From Phenylobacterium hankyongense (GTDB taxonomy: Bacteria > Pseudomonadota > Alphaproteobacteria > Caulobacterales > Caulobacteraceae), in assembly GCF_003254505.1 (NCBI RefSeq), contig NZ_QFYP01000001.1, positions 2,960,001-3,024,000 on the forward strand: 64,000 nt of DNA. The letters are read 5' to 3'. The position numbers were made by a program, and so were the translations under genes. Below the pieces are notes generated by a model that was given only the letters and a program-made list of their open reading frames with translations, was not told the DNA's origin and did no database searches. This document shows, piece after piece, positions 44,305 to 58,710 of the stretch. How positions within the stretch are numbered: position 1 is the first letter of the stretch; the number at the start of each line of letters is the position of its first letter.

Positions 44305-46539
44305 ATGAAGTCTATCCTGAAAGCGGCGCTCCTTGCGGGCGCGGCTTGGTCCGTCGTTCCGACTCTCGCCTTCGCCCAGGCCCCCGCGGCCTCCACCGCC
44401 GGCGCGGCGGTGGAAGAACTGGTCGTCACCGCCCGGCGTCGCGAGGAAAACCTCAAGGACGTGCCGGTCGCCGTCACCGCCATCACCGCCGAGCGCCTCG
44501 CCCAGACCGGCGCGGTGGACATCACCGCCCTGCAACAGACCACGCCCAACCTGACCTTGCAGGTGGCCCGTGGCTCCAACTCCACCCTCATCTCCTTCAT
44601 CCGCGGCGTCGGCCAGCAGGATCCGCTGTGGGGCTTTGAGCCCGGCGTCGGCCTCTACCTCGACGACGTCTACATCGCCCGCCCGCAGGCGGCCGTTCTC
44701 GACATCTTCGACATCCAGCGGATGGAAGTGCTGCGCGGCCCGCAAGGCACGCTCTACGGCCGCAACACCATCGGCGGCGCCATCAAGTACGTCACCGCCA
44801 AGATCGGCGACGAACCGGAATTCCGGATCAAGGGGACCGTCGGCTCGTACAACGAGAAGGACGTCGTCGCCTCGGCCAAGGGCAAGGTCTCCGACACCCT
44901 CGGCGTCGGCATCACCTGGGCCCACTTCGGCCACGACGGCTACGGCAAGAACCTGAACACCGGCGCGGAGCAGTACAACAAGGACGTCGACGCCGCGCGC
45001 GCCACGCTGGAATGGTCGCCGACGCAGGACCTGTTCTTCCGCCTGTCGGGCGACATCGTCACCGACGACTCCAACCCGCGCCACGGCCACCGCGAAACCC
45101 CGGCCCTCGACTTCCTGGGCCGGCCCATCCCGGGCGGCGCGCCGCCCGCGAACGTCTATGACACCAACGCCGGAGCCGGCGACTTCAACCACGTCCAGGC
45201 GCGGGGCGTGTCGCTGCTCGGCGAGTGGGACGTAAATGACAAGATCAAGCTGAAGTCGATCTCCGCCTACCGCTCCGGCTACACCGTGGGCTCCATCGAC
45301 TTCGACGAACTGCCGGCGGCCATCCTCGATATCCCGGCCCGCTACAGCGACCACCAGTTCACCCAGGAACTGCAACTTCTCTACACCGGCGAGCGGCTGC
45401 AGGGCGTCGGCGGGCTGTTCTACCTGAACGCAACGGCGGCCGGCGCCTTCGACACGGTGCTGTCCCAGGCCAACCTGACCATCGCCACCGCAGGCCATGT
45501 CGACACCGAAAGCTACTCGGCCTTCGCCGACTTCAGCTACGACGTGACCGAGGCCCTGAAGGTCTCGGTAGGCGGCCGTTACACCCACGACGACAAGACC
45601 GGCCAAGTCTATCGCCAGAACTTCACTGGCCTGAAGAGTCCGCTGTTCGGCAACAACCTCGCGATCCCGGGCCTGGTTCGCTCGAACTTCACCAGCTCGG
45701 CGACCTTCGAGAAGTTCACACCGCGGGTCAGCGTCAGCTACGCCTTCGATCCCGACAGGACCGGCTATCTGTCCTACAGCCAGGGCTTCAAGTCGGGCGG
45801 CTTCGACATGCGCGCCGACGCCATCCTCACGCCGTCGTCTGTCAACGGCTATCAGCCGGAGACGGTGGACTCCTACGAGGCCGGCCTGAAGGGCTACTTC
45901 CTCGACCGTCGCCTGTCGCTGAACTCGGACGTCTTCTACGCCAAGTATCGCGACCAGCAGGTCACGCTGCAGACCCCGGTGGGCGCGTCGATCGCCAGCC
46001 AGGTGCTGAACGTCGGCCAGTCGCACATGTACGGCGTCGAGCTGGAAGGCGTGGCGTCGCTGATGTCGAACCTGACCGCCAACTTCTCGCTGGGCTACAT
46101 CAAGGCCCAGTTCGACGAGTACAAGGCCCTGGACCTGACGGCTTCGCCGCCGGTGATCCGCGAGTTCGCCTCCAGCCGCGTGTTCCAGAACACTCCCGAA
46201 TGGACCGGCTCGGTCAGCTTCACCTATACGGCCGACCTCGGAGAGCACGGCCGGGTGACCTTCACGCCGTCCGCGTCCTATCGCGACAAGTTCCACATGT
46301 TCGAGGTGCCCTCGTCCCTTGACCAGGCCGCCTACTGGCTGGTGGACGCGAGCCTGATGTGGACCTCGGCCGACGACCACTATCGGATCGGCCTGCACGG
46401 CAAGAACCTGACCGACGAGCGCTATCGCGTCGGCGGATACAACTTCGCGCAGTCGTCCGGCGTACTGTTCGGCAACTCGGTGAGCGCCTTCTACGGCCCG
46501 CCGAGGGTCGTGATGCTCTCGCTCGAAGCGAAGTTCTAG
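44305..46539 (+). CDS. TonB-dependent outer-membrane receptor
   Basis: ATG 44305 follows GGGGAGGAAACT. The 744-residue protein has a signal peptide (SILKAALLAGAAWSVVPTLAFAQ), a TonB-box-like VEELVVTARRREENLKDVPV, plug domain with the family motifs RGVGQQDPLWGFEPGVGLYLD and RMEVLRGPQGTLYGRN, and a 22-strand barrel ending in a Phe (VVMLSLEAKF). It resembles the receptor class for sugars, polyketides or other plant-derived substrates. Its neighbour MFS permease may transport the same compound across the inner membrane. Positions 44114-44304 contain no gene. Confidence 0.92.
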   Translation: MKSILKAALLAGAAWSVVPTLAFAQAPAASTAGAAVEELVVTARRREENLKDVPVAVTAITAERLAQTGAVDITALQQTTPNLTLQVARGSNSTLISFIRGVGQQDPLWGFEPGVGLYLDDVYIARPQAAVLDIFDIQRMEVLRGPQGTLYGRNTIGGAIKYVTAKIGDEPEFRIKGTVGSYNEKDVVASAKGKVSDTLGVGITWAHFGHDGYGKNLNTGAEQYNKDVDAARATLEWSPTQDLFFRLSGDIVTDDSNPRHGHRETPALDFLGRPIPGGAPPANVYDTNAGAGDFNHVQARGVSLLGEWDVNDKIKLKSISAYRSGYTVGSIDFDELPAAILDIPARYSDHQFTQELQLLYTGERLQGVGGLFYLNATAAGAFDTVLSQANLTIATAGHVDTESYSAFADFSYDVTEALKVSVGGRYTHDDKTGQVYRQNFTGLKSPLFGNNLAIPGLVRSNFTSSATFEKFTPRVSVSYAFDPDRTGYLSYSQGFKSGGFDMRADAILTPSSVNGYQPETVDSYEAGLKGYFLDRRLSLNSDVFYAKYRDQQVTLQTPVGASIASQVLNVGQSHMYGVELEGVASLMSNLTANFSLGYIKAQFDEYKALDLTASPPVIREFASSRVFQNTPEWTGSVSFTYTADLGEHGRVTFTPSASYRDKFHMFEVPSSLDQAAYWLVDASLMWTSADDHYRIGLHGKNLTDERYRVGGYNFAQSSGVLFGNSVSAFYGPPRVVMLSLEAKF

Positions 46540-46547
46540 GACCCTGC

Positions 46548-46582
46548 GCCCGGCTCTCCTGAAGAGCCGGGCGTTTCCTTTT
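46548..46582 (+). terminator. Rho-independent terminator after the receptor
   Basis: Stem GCCCGGCTCT (46548-46557) and AGAGCCGGGC (46563-46572), then TTTCCTTTT. Confidence 0.8.
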
Positions 46583-46593
46583 CCGGGACGCCG

Positions 46594-47883
46594 ATGACCG
46601 CCACAGTCTCACCTGCCGCCATCGCGTCCTCGGACGACGCCCGGGCTCGCCGCTACCGTCTCCTGGTGCTGGCGATCTTGGTTCTCGCCTACACCTTCAA
46701 CTTCCTGGACCGGCAGATCCTCGGGATCCTCGCCGGCTCCATCAAGAAGGACCTGGGCCTCACCGACAGCCAGCTGGGCCTGATGGGCGGGCTGGCGTTC
46801 GCGCTGTTCTACACCGCCCTCGGCATCCCGATCGCCTGGCTGGCCGACCGCTCCAGCCGCACCTGGATCATCACCGTTTCGCTGGCGCTGTGGAGCGCCT
46901 TCACCGCCGCCTGCGGGCTGGCCGGCGGCTTCTGGCAGCTGTTCCTGTGCCGGATGGGCGTCGGCGTCGGCGAGGCGGGCGGCGTCGCGCCGGCCTATTC
47001 CGTGATTTCCGACTACTTCCCGAAGGCGCAGCGGGCGAGGGCGCTCGCCGCCTATTCCTTCGGCATTCCGGTGGGCTCGGCGCTGGGCATCCTGTTCGGC
47101 GGCCTGATCGCCCACGCCATCGACTGGCGCGCGGCCTTCATCGCCGTGGGCCTGGCCGGCGTCCTGCTGGCGCCGATCTTCCGCCTGATGGTCAAGGAGC
47201 CTGTGCGCGGCGCCCACGACGATGCGCCTGCGGCTGTGACCCCCTCGGCCGGCGGCGTCGGCGTGCTGGTGCGCAAGCCGGCCTTCTGGCTGATCTCCCT
47301 GGCCGCCGCCGCCTCGTCGGTGTGCGGCTACGGCGTCGCCTTCTGGCTGCCGTCCTTCTTCGAACGCAGCCTGGGCATGGGGCTGGTCGACCGTTCGCTG
47401 TTCCTGGGCGCGATCACCCTGGTCGGCGGCACGGCGGGGGTGTGGGCCGGCGGCTGGCTGGGCGACCGGCTGGGCGCGCGCAACCGCGCCGCCTACCTGC
47501 TGGTGCCGGCGGCCGCCTTCATGCTGGCGCTGCCGTGCTTCTTCTTCGCCATCCAATCCACCTCGCTGCCGATGGCCTTCGTGCTGTTCCTGATCCCGCA
47601 GGCGCTGAACCTGGTGTGGCTGGGGCCGGTGATCACTGCCGTGCAGCACCTGGTTCCCTCGGCGCAGCGCTCCACCGCGTCGGCCTGCTTCCTGTTCGTC
47701 AACAACCTGATCGGGCTCGGCCTCGGCACCTGGTATTTCGGCGCGGTGTCCGACGCGCTGACGCCGCGCTTCGGCGCCGAGTCGCTGCGCTACGCCATCT
47801 ATTCGGGCCTCGGGTTCTACGTCGTGAGCGCCTTACTTTTCACCATCGGCGCCGCCCGCCTGAAGCGCGAATGGGTCGATTGA
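46594..47883 (+). CDS. MFS transporter, Spinster-like
   Basis: The 429-residue permease has twelve helices. It has the family start (YRLLVLAILVLAYTFNFLDRQILG), the loop motif WLADRSSRTWI, and RMGVGVGEAGGVAPAYS, SDYFPKAQRARALAAYSFGI. Such proteins move lipids, sugars or organic acids by proton exchange. It follows the TonB receptor by 54 bases with a terminator between, so it may be read from its own promoter. The pairing suggests uptake of the receptor substrate but does not show it. Confidence 0.88.
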   Translation: MTATVSPAAIASSDDARARRYRLLVLAILVLAYTFNFLDRQILGILAGSIKKDLGLTDSQLGLMGGLAFALFYTALGIPIAWLADRSSRTWIITVSLALWSAFTAACGLAGGFWQLFLCRMGVGVGEAGGVAPAYSVISDYFPKAQRARALAAYSFGIPVGSALGILFGGLIAHAIDWRAAFIAVGLAGVLLAPIFRLMVKEPVRGAHDDAPAAVTPSAGGVGVLVRKPAFWLISLAAAASSVCGYGVAFWLPSFFERSLGMGLVDRSLFLGAITLVGGTAGVWAGGWLGDRLGARNRAAYLLVPAAAFMLALPCFFFAIQSTSLPMAFVLFLIPQALNLVWLGPVITAVQHLVPSAQRSTASACFLFVNNLIGLGLGTWYFGAVSDALTPRFGAESLRYAIYSGLGFYVVSALLFTIGAARLKREWVD

Positions 47884-48211
47884 GGGCAAATTGTCGCGAT
47901 CCCGGGCGCGGGTGAGTTGGCGCTTGCCATCACAATGACGTGAGTCACAGTGGTGAAGCCCTTCGGGGCGTTTCCTCCCTATGACTGGCCGCGCTTTCGG
48001 GCGCGGCCTTTTTTTGCGCCCGCCGCGGGGGCGGGTATCCCGGCCAGGCCGGCGCATGTTGGAAAAATCTTCCTCAGCTGCAGCTCTGGTCCCATCGACA
48101 CGGGATGATCTTGCCGGATAAATGCCCTCAGCGGCACTTCACGTCCTCCGGGTTACGATGAACGCCTTCGGGGACGCGTTTTGACGTGCGCCGGCGTGAG
48201 CGAGGGACGGG
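47884..48211. other. Intergenic region before gltB
   Basis: Contains a strong terminator at 47987-48015 and otherwise no gene. An AT-rich stretch at 48057-48077 and a GTGA-G-TCAC palindrome at 47940-47949 are seen. I find no riboswitch or sigma-54 box that I can support. Confidence 0.5.
47987..48015 (+). terminator. Rho-independent terminator upstream of gltB
   Basis: Stem GGCCGCGC (47987-47994), loop TTTCGG, complement (48001-48008), then seven T residues. Confidence 0.9.
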
Positions 48212-52858
<4,647 letters not shown>

Positions 52859-52882
52859 CCTCTGGAACCTGGAGACCGCCCG

Positions 52883-54334
52883 ATGGGCAAGCCCACCGGC
52901 TTCCTTGAGATCGAACGCCACGACCGCGTCTACGAGAAGGTGGAGTCGCGGCTGAGAACCTGGAAGGAATTCGTCCTGCCGCTGCCGACCGCGGAGGTCG
53001 GCCGGCAGGCGGCGCGCTGCATGGATTGCGGCATCCCGTTCTGCCACCAGGGGTGTCCGGTCAACAACCAGATCCCCGACTTCAACGACCTGGTCTACCG
53101 CGACCAGTGGAAGGCGGCGCTGGAGAACCTGCAGTCCACCAACAACTTCCCGGAGTTCACCGGTCGCATCTGCCCCGCGCCCTGCGAGGCCGCCTGCACC
53201 CTGAACATCGACGACAGCCCGGTCACCATCAAGACCATCGAGTGCCAGATCGTCGACCGCGGCTGGGACGAGGGCTGGATTGTCCCGCAGATGTCGCCGC
53301 GCGGCACCGGCAAGCGGATCGCGGTGGTGGGCTCGGGGCCTGCGGGCCTGGCCTGCGCCCAGCAGCTGGCGCGGGCCGGCCACGCCCCGACGGTGTTCGA
53401 GAAGTCCGACCGCATCGGCGGCCTGCTGCGCTACGGCATTCCTGACTTCAAGATGGAGAAGCCGCTCATCGACCGCCGCGTCCGGCAGATGGAAGGCGAG
53501 GGCGTGATCTTCCGCACCAGTTTCGAGGTGGGGGTGACAGTGTCGGTCCAGCGCCTGCTGGACGACTACGACGTGCTGGTGATGGCCGGCGGAGCGGAGG
53601 AGCCGCGCGACCTGGAGGTCCCCGGCCGCGAACTGGACGGCGTCCATTTCGCCATGGATTTCCTCACCCAGCAGAACAAGCGCAACGCCGGCGATCCGGA
53701 GTCCATCGCCGCGCCGAACGGGACCCTGTCGGCGGCCGGCAAGCATGTGGTGGTGATCGGCGGCGGCGACACCGGCTCGGACTGCATAGGCTCCTCCAAC
53801 CGGCAGGGCGCGGCGTCGGTGACCCAGCTGGAGATCATGCCCAGGCCGCCGGAACGGGAGAACAAGTCACTGTCCTGGCCCGACTGGCCGCTGAAGCTGC
53901 GCACCTCCTCCTCGCAGGAAGAGGGCTGCGAGCGCGACTTCGCCGTCGCCACCCGGCGGGTGGTGGGTGACGGCGGCAAGGTCACCGCTCTGGAGTGCGT
54001 GCGCCTGGAATGGGTGGTCGGCGACGACGGCCGGATGCGGATGCAGGAGGTCGAGGGTTCGGCCTTCGAGCTGAAGGCCGACCTCGTCCTGCTGGCCATG
54101 GGCTTCGTGGGCCCGCGGCGGGCCGGGCTGGTGGAGCAGGGCGGCGTCGACCTCGATCCGCGCGGCAACGTGCTGGCCAACGTGACCGACTACCGGACCT
54201 CGGCGGAGAACATCTTCAGCTGCGGCGACATGCGGCGCGGCCAGTCCCTGGTGGTCTGGGCGATCCGCGAGGGCCGCCAGTGCGCTCAGGCGGTGGACGA
54301 GTACCTGATGGGCGTCTCCAAGCTGCCGCGCTAG
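52883..54334 (+). CDS. gltD: Glutamate synthase small subunit
   Basis: The 483-residue flavoprotein passes electrons from NADPH to GltB. It has the N-terminal iron-sulfur cysteines ([20 protein letters not shown] and [12 protein letters not shown]), the FAD Rossmann motif [22 protein letters not shown]-binding [11 protein letters not shown], and a C-terminal FAD-binding end ([19 protein letters not shown]). ATG 52883 follows AACCTGGAG. It ends in a CTAG shared with the convergent glycosyltransferase gene. Confidence 0.97.
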   Translation: MGKPTGFLEIERHDRVYEKVESRLRTWKEFVLPLPTAEVGRQAARCMDCGIPFCHQGCPVNNQIPDFNDLVYRDQWKAALENLQSTNNFPEFTGRICPAPCEAACTLNIDDSPVTIKTIECQIVDRGWDEGWIVPQMSPRGTGKRIAVVGSGPAGLACAQQLARAGHAPTVFEKSDRIGGLLRYGIPDFKMEKPLIDRRVRQMEGEGVIFRTSFEVGVTVSVQRLLDDYDVLVMAGGAEEPRDLEVPGRELDGVHFAMDFLTQQNKRNAGDPESIAAPNGTLSAAGKHVVVIGGGDTGSDCIGSSNRQGAASVTQLEIMPRPPERENKSLSWPDWPLKLRTSSSQEEGCERDFAVATRRVVGDGGKVTALECVRLEWVVGDDGRMRMQEVEGSAFELKADLVLLAMGFVGPRRAGLVEQGGVDLDPRGNVLANVTDYRTSAENIFSCGDMRRGQSLVVWAIREGRQCAQAVDEYLMGVSKLPR

Positions 54335-55503
54335 CGGACCTGTTTGACGGCCTTGACCAGCCGGCCGGCGCGCTCGCTCCAGCGGTGCTCGGCCTGGGCC
54401 TTGCGGGCGCCGGCGCGGGCGATCCCCGCCAGCCGGGCTTCGTCAGCCACCAGCGCGCCCAGCAGGTCGGGCGCCTCGGCCATCTTCGGCCAGGCGAAGG
54501 TCGAGATCTCCCGGCCTTCCTTGAAGGTGTCGGCGTAGTATTTTGTATTGTCGGAGAAAACCGCCGCTCCCGCGCACATGGCGGTGAACACCCGCTCGTG
54601 CCCGCCGGCGACGAAGCCGTTGTTGATGTTGAGCACCACGCGGGCGCGCCGCAGGAGGTGCAGGGTCTCCTCGAAACTGCCCACGCCGCCGTACTGGAAG
54701 CTCGGATAGCGCTCGACCAGCGGCTCCCAGCCGGCGCCATAGATCTGCAGCGGCACGCCGGCGCGGCCCAGTGTCTGCAACAGGGCGTCGCGGTGGTAGG
54801 CCTCGGCGAAGAACTGCGGCGCCTGCAGCAGCGGCAGGAAGTCGGACAGCAGCTGCGGGGTAAGTTCCGAGCCGAGCGCGGTGAGCACCGCCTTCAGCGC
54901 CTCGAGGATCGGCAGGCGGGCGTCGGCGGTCATTCGCCCGGCGACCTCCTCGACGATGGTCCTGGCGGGGCTCTCCTCCCACGCGCGCCAGGGGGCCTGC
55001 GGCGGGCCGCGATAGCTGCCGGTGAAGAGGATCGGGATGTCACGCCGGGCGAAGGTCTCGTCGGAGAGGTCGACCGGCTCGGCCAGCTCATTGGCGCCCG
55101 GCGGCAGGAAGCCCAGGTGCGCGAAGCCGCGCCCCTTCGGCCAGGCGGTCATCAGCTGCACGTGGCTGCGGTCGAGGAAGAAGGCGACGTGCTTGCGGAT
55201 CGGGGTCGCCAACCGCTGCTGGTGGTGCACGGGATGGTCGACGTAGAGCGAGGCGTAGACGCTGCCCAGCCGGTCGTAGGCCGACACCTGTTCGATCTGC
55301 ACGTCGGAGCCGACGCCGCTGAATCCGAAGAAGCAGTCCGGCGGATCGGCGAGCGCGCGGCCAAGCTCGGCCTGGGCGTCGGCCGCCATCAGGTCGATGA
55401 TCTGCGCCTCGTGGCCCAGGCCCGTCAGCGCGGCGGCCAGCTGGTCGACGTGCAGGCGAAGCGACCCGTACTGCGACTGGCCTTTGTAGAGCGCGAACCG
55501 CAC
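54331..55503 (-). CDS. CgeB-like glycosyltransferase
   Basis: The start is GTG 55503 ([14 protein letters not shown]), with AAGGAGG upstream. The 390-residue protein has an N-terminal Rossmann-like domain ([22 protein letters not shown] shortened), [14 protein letters not shown], and the C-terminal domain typical of CgeB/glycosyl transferases group 1_2 ([20 protein letters not shown]). The donor and acceptor cannot be told. Last gene of the minus-strand inositol operon; its stop shares CTAG (54331-54334) with gltD. Confidence 0.75.
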   Translation of the reverse strand: MRFALYKGQSQYGSLRLHVDQLAAALTGLGHEAQIIDLMAADAQAELGRALADPPDCFFGFSGVGSDVQIEQVSAYDRLGSVYASLYVDHPVHHQQRLATPIRKHVAFFLDRSHVQLMTAWPKGRGFAHLGFLPPGANELAEPVDLSDETFARRDIPILFTGSYRGPPQAPWRAWEESPARTIVEEVAGRMTADARLPILEALKAVLTALGSELTPQLLSDFLPLLQAPQFFAEAYHRDALLQTLGRAGVPLQIYGAGWEPLVERYPSFQYGGVGSFEETLHLLRRARVVLNINNGFVAGGHERVFTAMCAGAAVFSDNTKYYADTFKEGREISTFAWPKMAEAPDLLGALVADEARLAGIARAGARKAQAEHRWSERAGRLVKAVKQVR

Positions 55504-55526
55504 GAGCCGGGCCTCCGTGGACCTCC

Positions 55527-57260
55527 TTAGTCGGGCGATTCCACGCTTGCGGCGAGATCGGCCAGGCGACGGGCGTAGCGCGCGGCGTGGGCGGCGATCC
55601 GCGGCCGCTCCTCTTCTGCGGCCGCGTCTTCGGCGAACCGCCAGAGACCGGCCTGGAACGCCGGGTAGCAGACCTTCATGATCTCCAGCAGCGCCGGATC
55701 CACGCGGCGCCCGGCGGCGGCCTCGATGCGCTCGCACAGGCGTCCGGTCTCCTCGGCGTCGAGGTCGAACTCGGTGACGGCGCCGGCGACGTCCCAGGCG
55801 ACGTCCTGGCAGCCGACCAGGTCGTGGGCTTCGGAATGATCCACGGCGTCGGTCTTCAGCAACAGGCCGTCGGGCGTGCGCAGCCACTCCCAGGCGTGCA
55901 GGCGGCCGTCGATGTGAACGGGGCGGGCCTGGACCTCCGTCAGGTCTTGGGCCGCAAGCCGCGCGGCGATCACCTCGGCCGCGTCGGCGCCGAGCCGTTC
56001 CTGGGCGTTCACCCGCGCCATCTCGATCAGGGCCGTGACGTCGGCGCCTTCATCGGCGTCCGCCGGGAAGGACGCGGCGCGGAAGGCGAGATAGCGGGCG
56101 AGGTGGTCGACGAAGGCCTCACGCTCGCCGACGGCCCCCGGCGTCCCGGGCTCCCAGCGCTCCAGCAGGAAGCCGCGCCGCAGGGCCAGGGGTTCCGGCG
56201 TGAACCCCGCCTTGTGCAGGGCCTGGGCGCGGGCGAGCTTCTGTTCGCCGATGTCGCCGAGCCCGGCGAACTTCGCCAGCCAGACGCCGGAGGCGGTGTG
56301 CAGGCGGAACTTCAGCCGCTCCTGTCCGGCATGGGCCGGCGGCCAGGTCTCGCGGGGCAGGGCGGCGCGCCAGGCGGCGCCGGACAGGTCCTCCACCGCG
56401 CTGATCGGCCCGGTCAAGTCGGTGAACCAGTCCTCCAGCGGCACGTCGGCGGTCAGGTCAGCGAACGAGGCCGTCGGACGGGCGGCGCGGGCCCAGCGCT
56501 CGCGGTGGCGGTCGCTGGCCTGCGGCCCCAGGTCGCCCGCATGGCCGGGCAGGAACACGATGCGCTCGGCGGCGACGCCGAGGTCTTCCAGCAGGTCGGC
56601 GACGGCGCCGAACGAGCTGCCGGACAGCCCCGGGCCTTCGTCGACGATGGCGAACGGTCCGTCGTGGGCGGCGAGGGTGTCGCGCAAGCCTTCAGAGGTC
56701 CGCAGCTCGCGCCGGAACGGATGGCCGCTGGGCCTCACCGAGATGATGGTCCGGGCGTTGGTGACCGCGCCCACCAGGGCGGCGAGACCGAGGCCGATGC
56801 CGCGCAGGCCGATCACCAGCGGCGGCGTCCGCCACGGGTGGCCGGCAGCGGCCTTAAGGTAGGCCTCCGGATAGAGGGCGTAGAAGGCGTAGCCCTCCGG
56901 CGTGCGGATCGACACCGTCTCCGGCAGGCCCGTCAGCGCCAGCGCCATCAGCTCCGGCGCGACCGGCGGCCCGGCGGCGGCGAATCCGCTGGCCCAGGAC
57001 GCCGCCAGCTTGCGGGCCAGCGCCAGCAGCAACGCCATGGCGGTGTCCTGCGCCGGCGACGGCTCGTCGAAGCCCTTCGCCTCGAACTCGGCGTCGGCCA
57101 GGCCCTGCGCCAGGCCCGCGGCTTCCACGAAGGCCGAGGTCAGAAGGTCGTGCCGCGCCAGGCCGTGCGGCGCGGCTTCGGCCGCGCGCAGGGAGGCGGT
57201 CAGCGCGCGCAGGAGGGTGCGCGGCCGCTGCGTGCGCCGTCGGTCGCCGTAGACCAGCAT
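55527..57260 (-). CDS. Phosphoribosyltransferase-kinase-like fusion protein
   Basis: The 577-residue protein starts at ATG 57260, overlapping the phosphatase stop by one base (TGATG). Residues 1-110 are helical. Residues 145-245 fit a phosphoribosyltransferase fold: VIGLRGIGLGLAALV (149-163), a basic loop (RPSGHPFRRE), and a PRPP-loop-like VDEGPGLSGSS (206-216). Residues 310-500 look like an aminoglycoside-kinase/choline-kinase fold: GVWLAKFAGLG with a possible ATP-Lys (K330), FLLERWEPGTPG hinge, HID (449-451) for catalytic Asp, LLKTDAVDH with a metal Asp (D471), and VAWDVAGAV. A domain union of this type is not one I know. The activity is unknown; the operon suggests a phosphoribosyl- or sugar-phosphate-using step. 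Low confidence in the exact fold pairing. Confidence 0.65.
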   Translation of the reverse strand: MLVYGDRRRTQRPRTLLRALTASLRAAEAAPHGLARHDLLTSAFVEAAGLAQGLADAEFEAKGFDEPSPAQDTAMALLLALARKLAASWASGFAAAGPPVAPELMALALTGLPETVSIRTPEGYAFYALYPEAYLKAAAGHPWRTPPLVIGLRGIGLGLAALVGAVTNARTIISVRPSGHPFRRELRTSEGLRDTLAAHDGPFAIVDEGPGLSGSSFGAVADLLEDLGVAAERIVFLPGHAGDLGPQASDRHRERWARAARPTASFADLTADVPLEDWFTDLTGPISAVEDLSGAAWRAALPRETWPPAHAGQERLKFRLHTASGVWLAKFAGLGDIGEQKLARAQALHKAGFTPEPLALRRGFLLERWEPGTPGAVGEREAFVDHLARYLAFRAASFPADADEGADVTALIEMARVNAQERLGADAAEVIAARLAAQDLTEVQARPVHIDGRLHAWEWLRTPDGLLLKTDAVDHSEAHDLVGCQDVAWDVAGAVTEFDLDAEETGRLCERIEAAAGRRVDPALLEIMKVCYPAFQAGLWRFAEDAAAEEERPRIAAHAARYARRLADLAASVESPD

Positions 57261-57784
57261 CAGGCGCGGGCGGACAGCGGGCGGTAGGCGATGGCCCGGA
57301 AGGCGTCGAAGGTCGGGATCTTGGTCTCCTGGGATCGCCGGCCCAGCCAGGCCGTCCAGGCTTCATACTGCGCCGGGCTCGGCGAGACGAGGCCGCGCGC
57401 GTCCTTCGCCCGCGACAGCGCTTCCAGCGGACCGAGCCCGCGGTCCACCAGCACGCAGAGCGCCAGGGTCGCGGAGCGCCCGATGCCGTGCTCGCAATGG
57501 ATCAGCAGGCGCAGGTTGTCCCGCCGGGCGGCGGCGGCGAAAGCCACGCCGGCCTCCAGCACTGGCTGGACGAGGGCCTGCTGGTCCGGCGTCGGCAGGT
57601 GCAGGAACCTCAGCCCGCAGGCGGCGAGTTCCTCGGCGCTGTCGCAGCTCTCCGAACGCACGTCGATCACCGCGCCGACCCCGTGCTCCGCCGCCAGGGC
57701 CACCGCGCGGCCCGCGGGGAAGGCGCCGCCGACCGCGAGGTCCGATGTGATCCAGCTCAGGTTGGGCGTCCAAGGGCCGGCCAT
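57260..57784 (-). CDS. Dual-specificity-type phosphatase
   Basis: The 174-residue protein starts at ATG 57784, two bases after the glycosidase stop. It has the C-x5-R signature HCEHGIGRSATL with Cys97 and Arg103 and a possible general acid Asp67 (TPDQQ). The fold is that of small cysteine phosphatases, which act on phosphoproteins, nucleotides, inositol phosphates or sugar phosphates. Within the inositol operon, a small-molecule substrate is plausible. The stop overlaps the next gene's ATG (57258-57262). Confidence 0.85.
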   Translation of the reverse strand: MAGPWTPNLSWITSDLAVGGAFPAGRAVALAAEHGVGAVIDVRSESCDSAEELAACGLRFLHLPTPDQQALVQPVLEAGVAFAAAARRDNLRLLIHCEHGIGRSATLALCVLVDRGLGPLEALSRAKDARGLVSPSPAQYEAWTAWLGRRSQETKIPTFDAFRAIAYRPLSARA

Positions 57785-57786
57785 CG

Positions 57787-58710
57787 TCAGCCCGCGGCGA
57801 AGGCCTGCGCCCGCGGCGCGCTGGCCGGGGCGTAGCGGCGCACCATCTGGGCGCAGAACTCGGCGAACTCCTCGGCGGCCTGCGGCGGGCTGGTGTGGTG
57901 CGGCTCGATCCCGCGGTGCTCCGGCGTGAAGCAGAAGGTGACGGTGACCTCGAACTCGGCCAGCGCCTCCATCTGGCGGTCGAACCAGGCAAGCGCATCG
58001 GGACGGAAGCTGTCGGCCCAGGACAGGCCGGTCCGCAGGTGCCTGACGCCCAGCCGCTTCATCCATCCGGCCGCCGCGTCGATCCGGTGGTCCTGGAAGT
58101 GGAACCACTGGCACAGGCCCATCTCGGCGGCGTAGTCGGCGTAGACCTCCAGCCCCGGCTTGGGCGCGCCGTCCGCCCGCAGCAGGCCCATGTGGAAGTG
58201 CCGGTAGTAGGAGGAGCCCTCCGCCTCCTTGTGGCGGGTGGTGGCTTCCCAGGTCTTCGGCAGGTCGTAGAGGCTGTACCAGTGGATCCGCGGCGCCTGG
58301 CCGATCAGCAGCTCGGCGGTCTTCTTCACGCCCCAGGCCTGCACCTCCTCGGAGCCGAAGCTGGAGACGCCGACTTCCGTCACCCAGACCGGCTTGCTCG
58401 TGACGGCGCGGATCTCCGCGATCTTCTGGGGCCACTCGTCGATAGCCCAAAGGTTCCAGTCGAGCGGGAAGCCATGCACGGCCAGCACGTCGACGTGGTC
58501 CAGGGCGCCCTTGCGGTCCAGCCGTTGTACGAAGGCCGGATCGATCGGCGACAGGCCGCCGAGCACGCGCGTGAGGCCGCCATTCTCCGCGGCGATCGCC
58601 TGGCCGGCCAGCCGGGTCATCTGCGCGAACCGGTCCCACTCCGGGTCGAGGTTGGGGTCCCAGTGCGACTTGTTGTTGGGCTCGTTCCAGATCTTGGCCG
58701 CCTCGATCAC
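57787..58710 (-). CDS. Clan-A-type glycosidase with circularly permuted motif order
   Basis: The 307-residue protein begins at GTG 58710, overlapping the methyltransferase stop (GTGA). The first residues already carry the acid/base motif WNEPN (E10), which in clan A glycosidases follows beta strand 4. Then come strands with LGGLSP (beta 5), VDVLAVHGFP (beta 6), the nucleophile VTEVG (E112, beta 7) and HWYSLYDL (beta 8). Only after these comes the part normally N-terminal: GVRHLRTGLSWAD, VTVTFCFTPEHRG and a helix ending VRRYAP. There is no signal peptide. No upstream codons in this frame can supply a normal start, because the methyltransferase occupies that DNA in another frame. Substrate unknown. 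Confidence 0.75.
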   Translation of the reverse strand: MIEAAKIWNEPNNKSHWDPNLDPEWDRFAQMTRLAGQAIAAENGGLTRVLGGLSPIDPAFVQRLDRKGALDHVDVLAVHGFPLDWNLWAIDEWPQKIAEIRAVTSKPVWVTEVGVSSFGSEEVQAWGVKKTAELLIGQAPRIHWYSLYDLPKTWEATTRHKEAEGSSYYRHFHMGLLRADGAPKPGLEVYADYAAEMGLCQWFHFQDHRIDAAAGWMKRLGVRHLRTGLSWADSFRPDALAWFDRQMEALAEFEVTVTFCFTPEHRGIEPHHTSPPQAAEEFAEFCAQMVRRYAPASAPRAQAFAAG

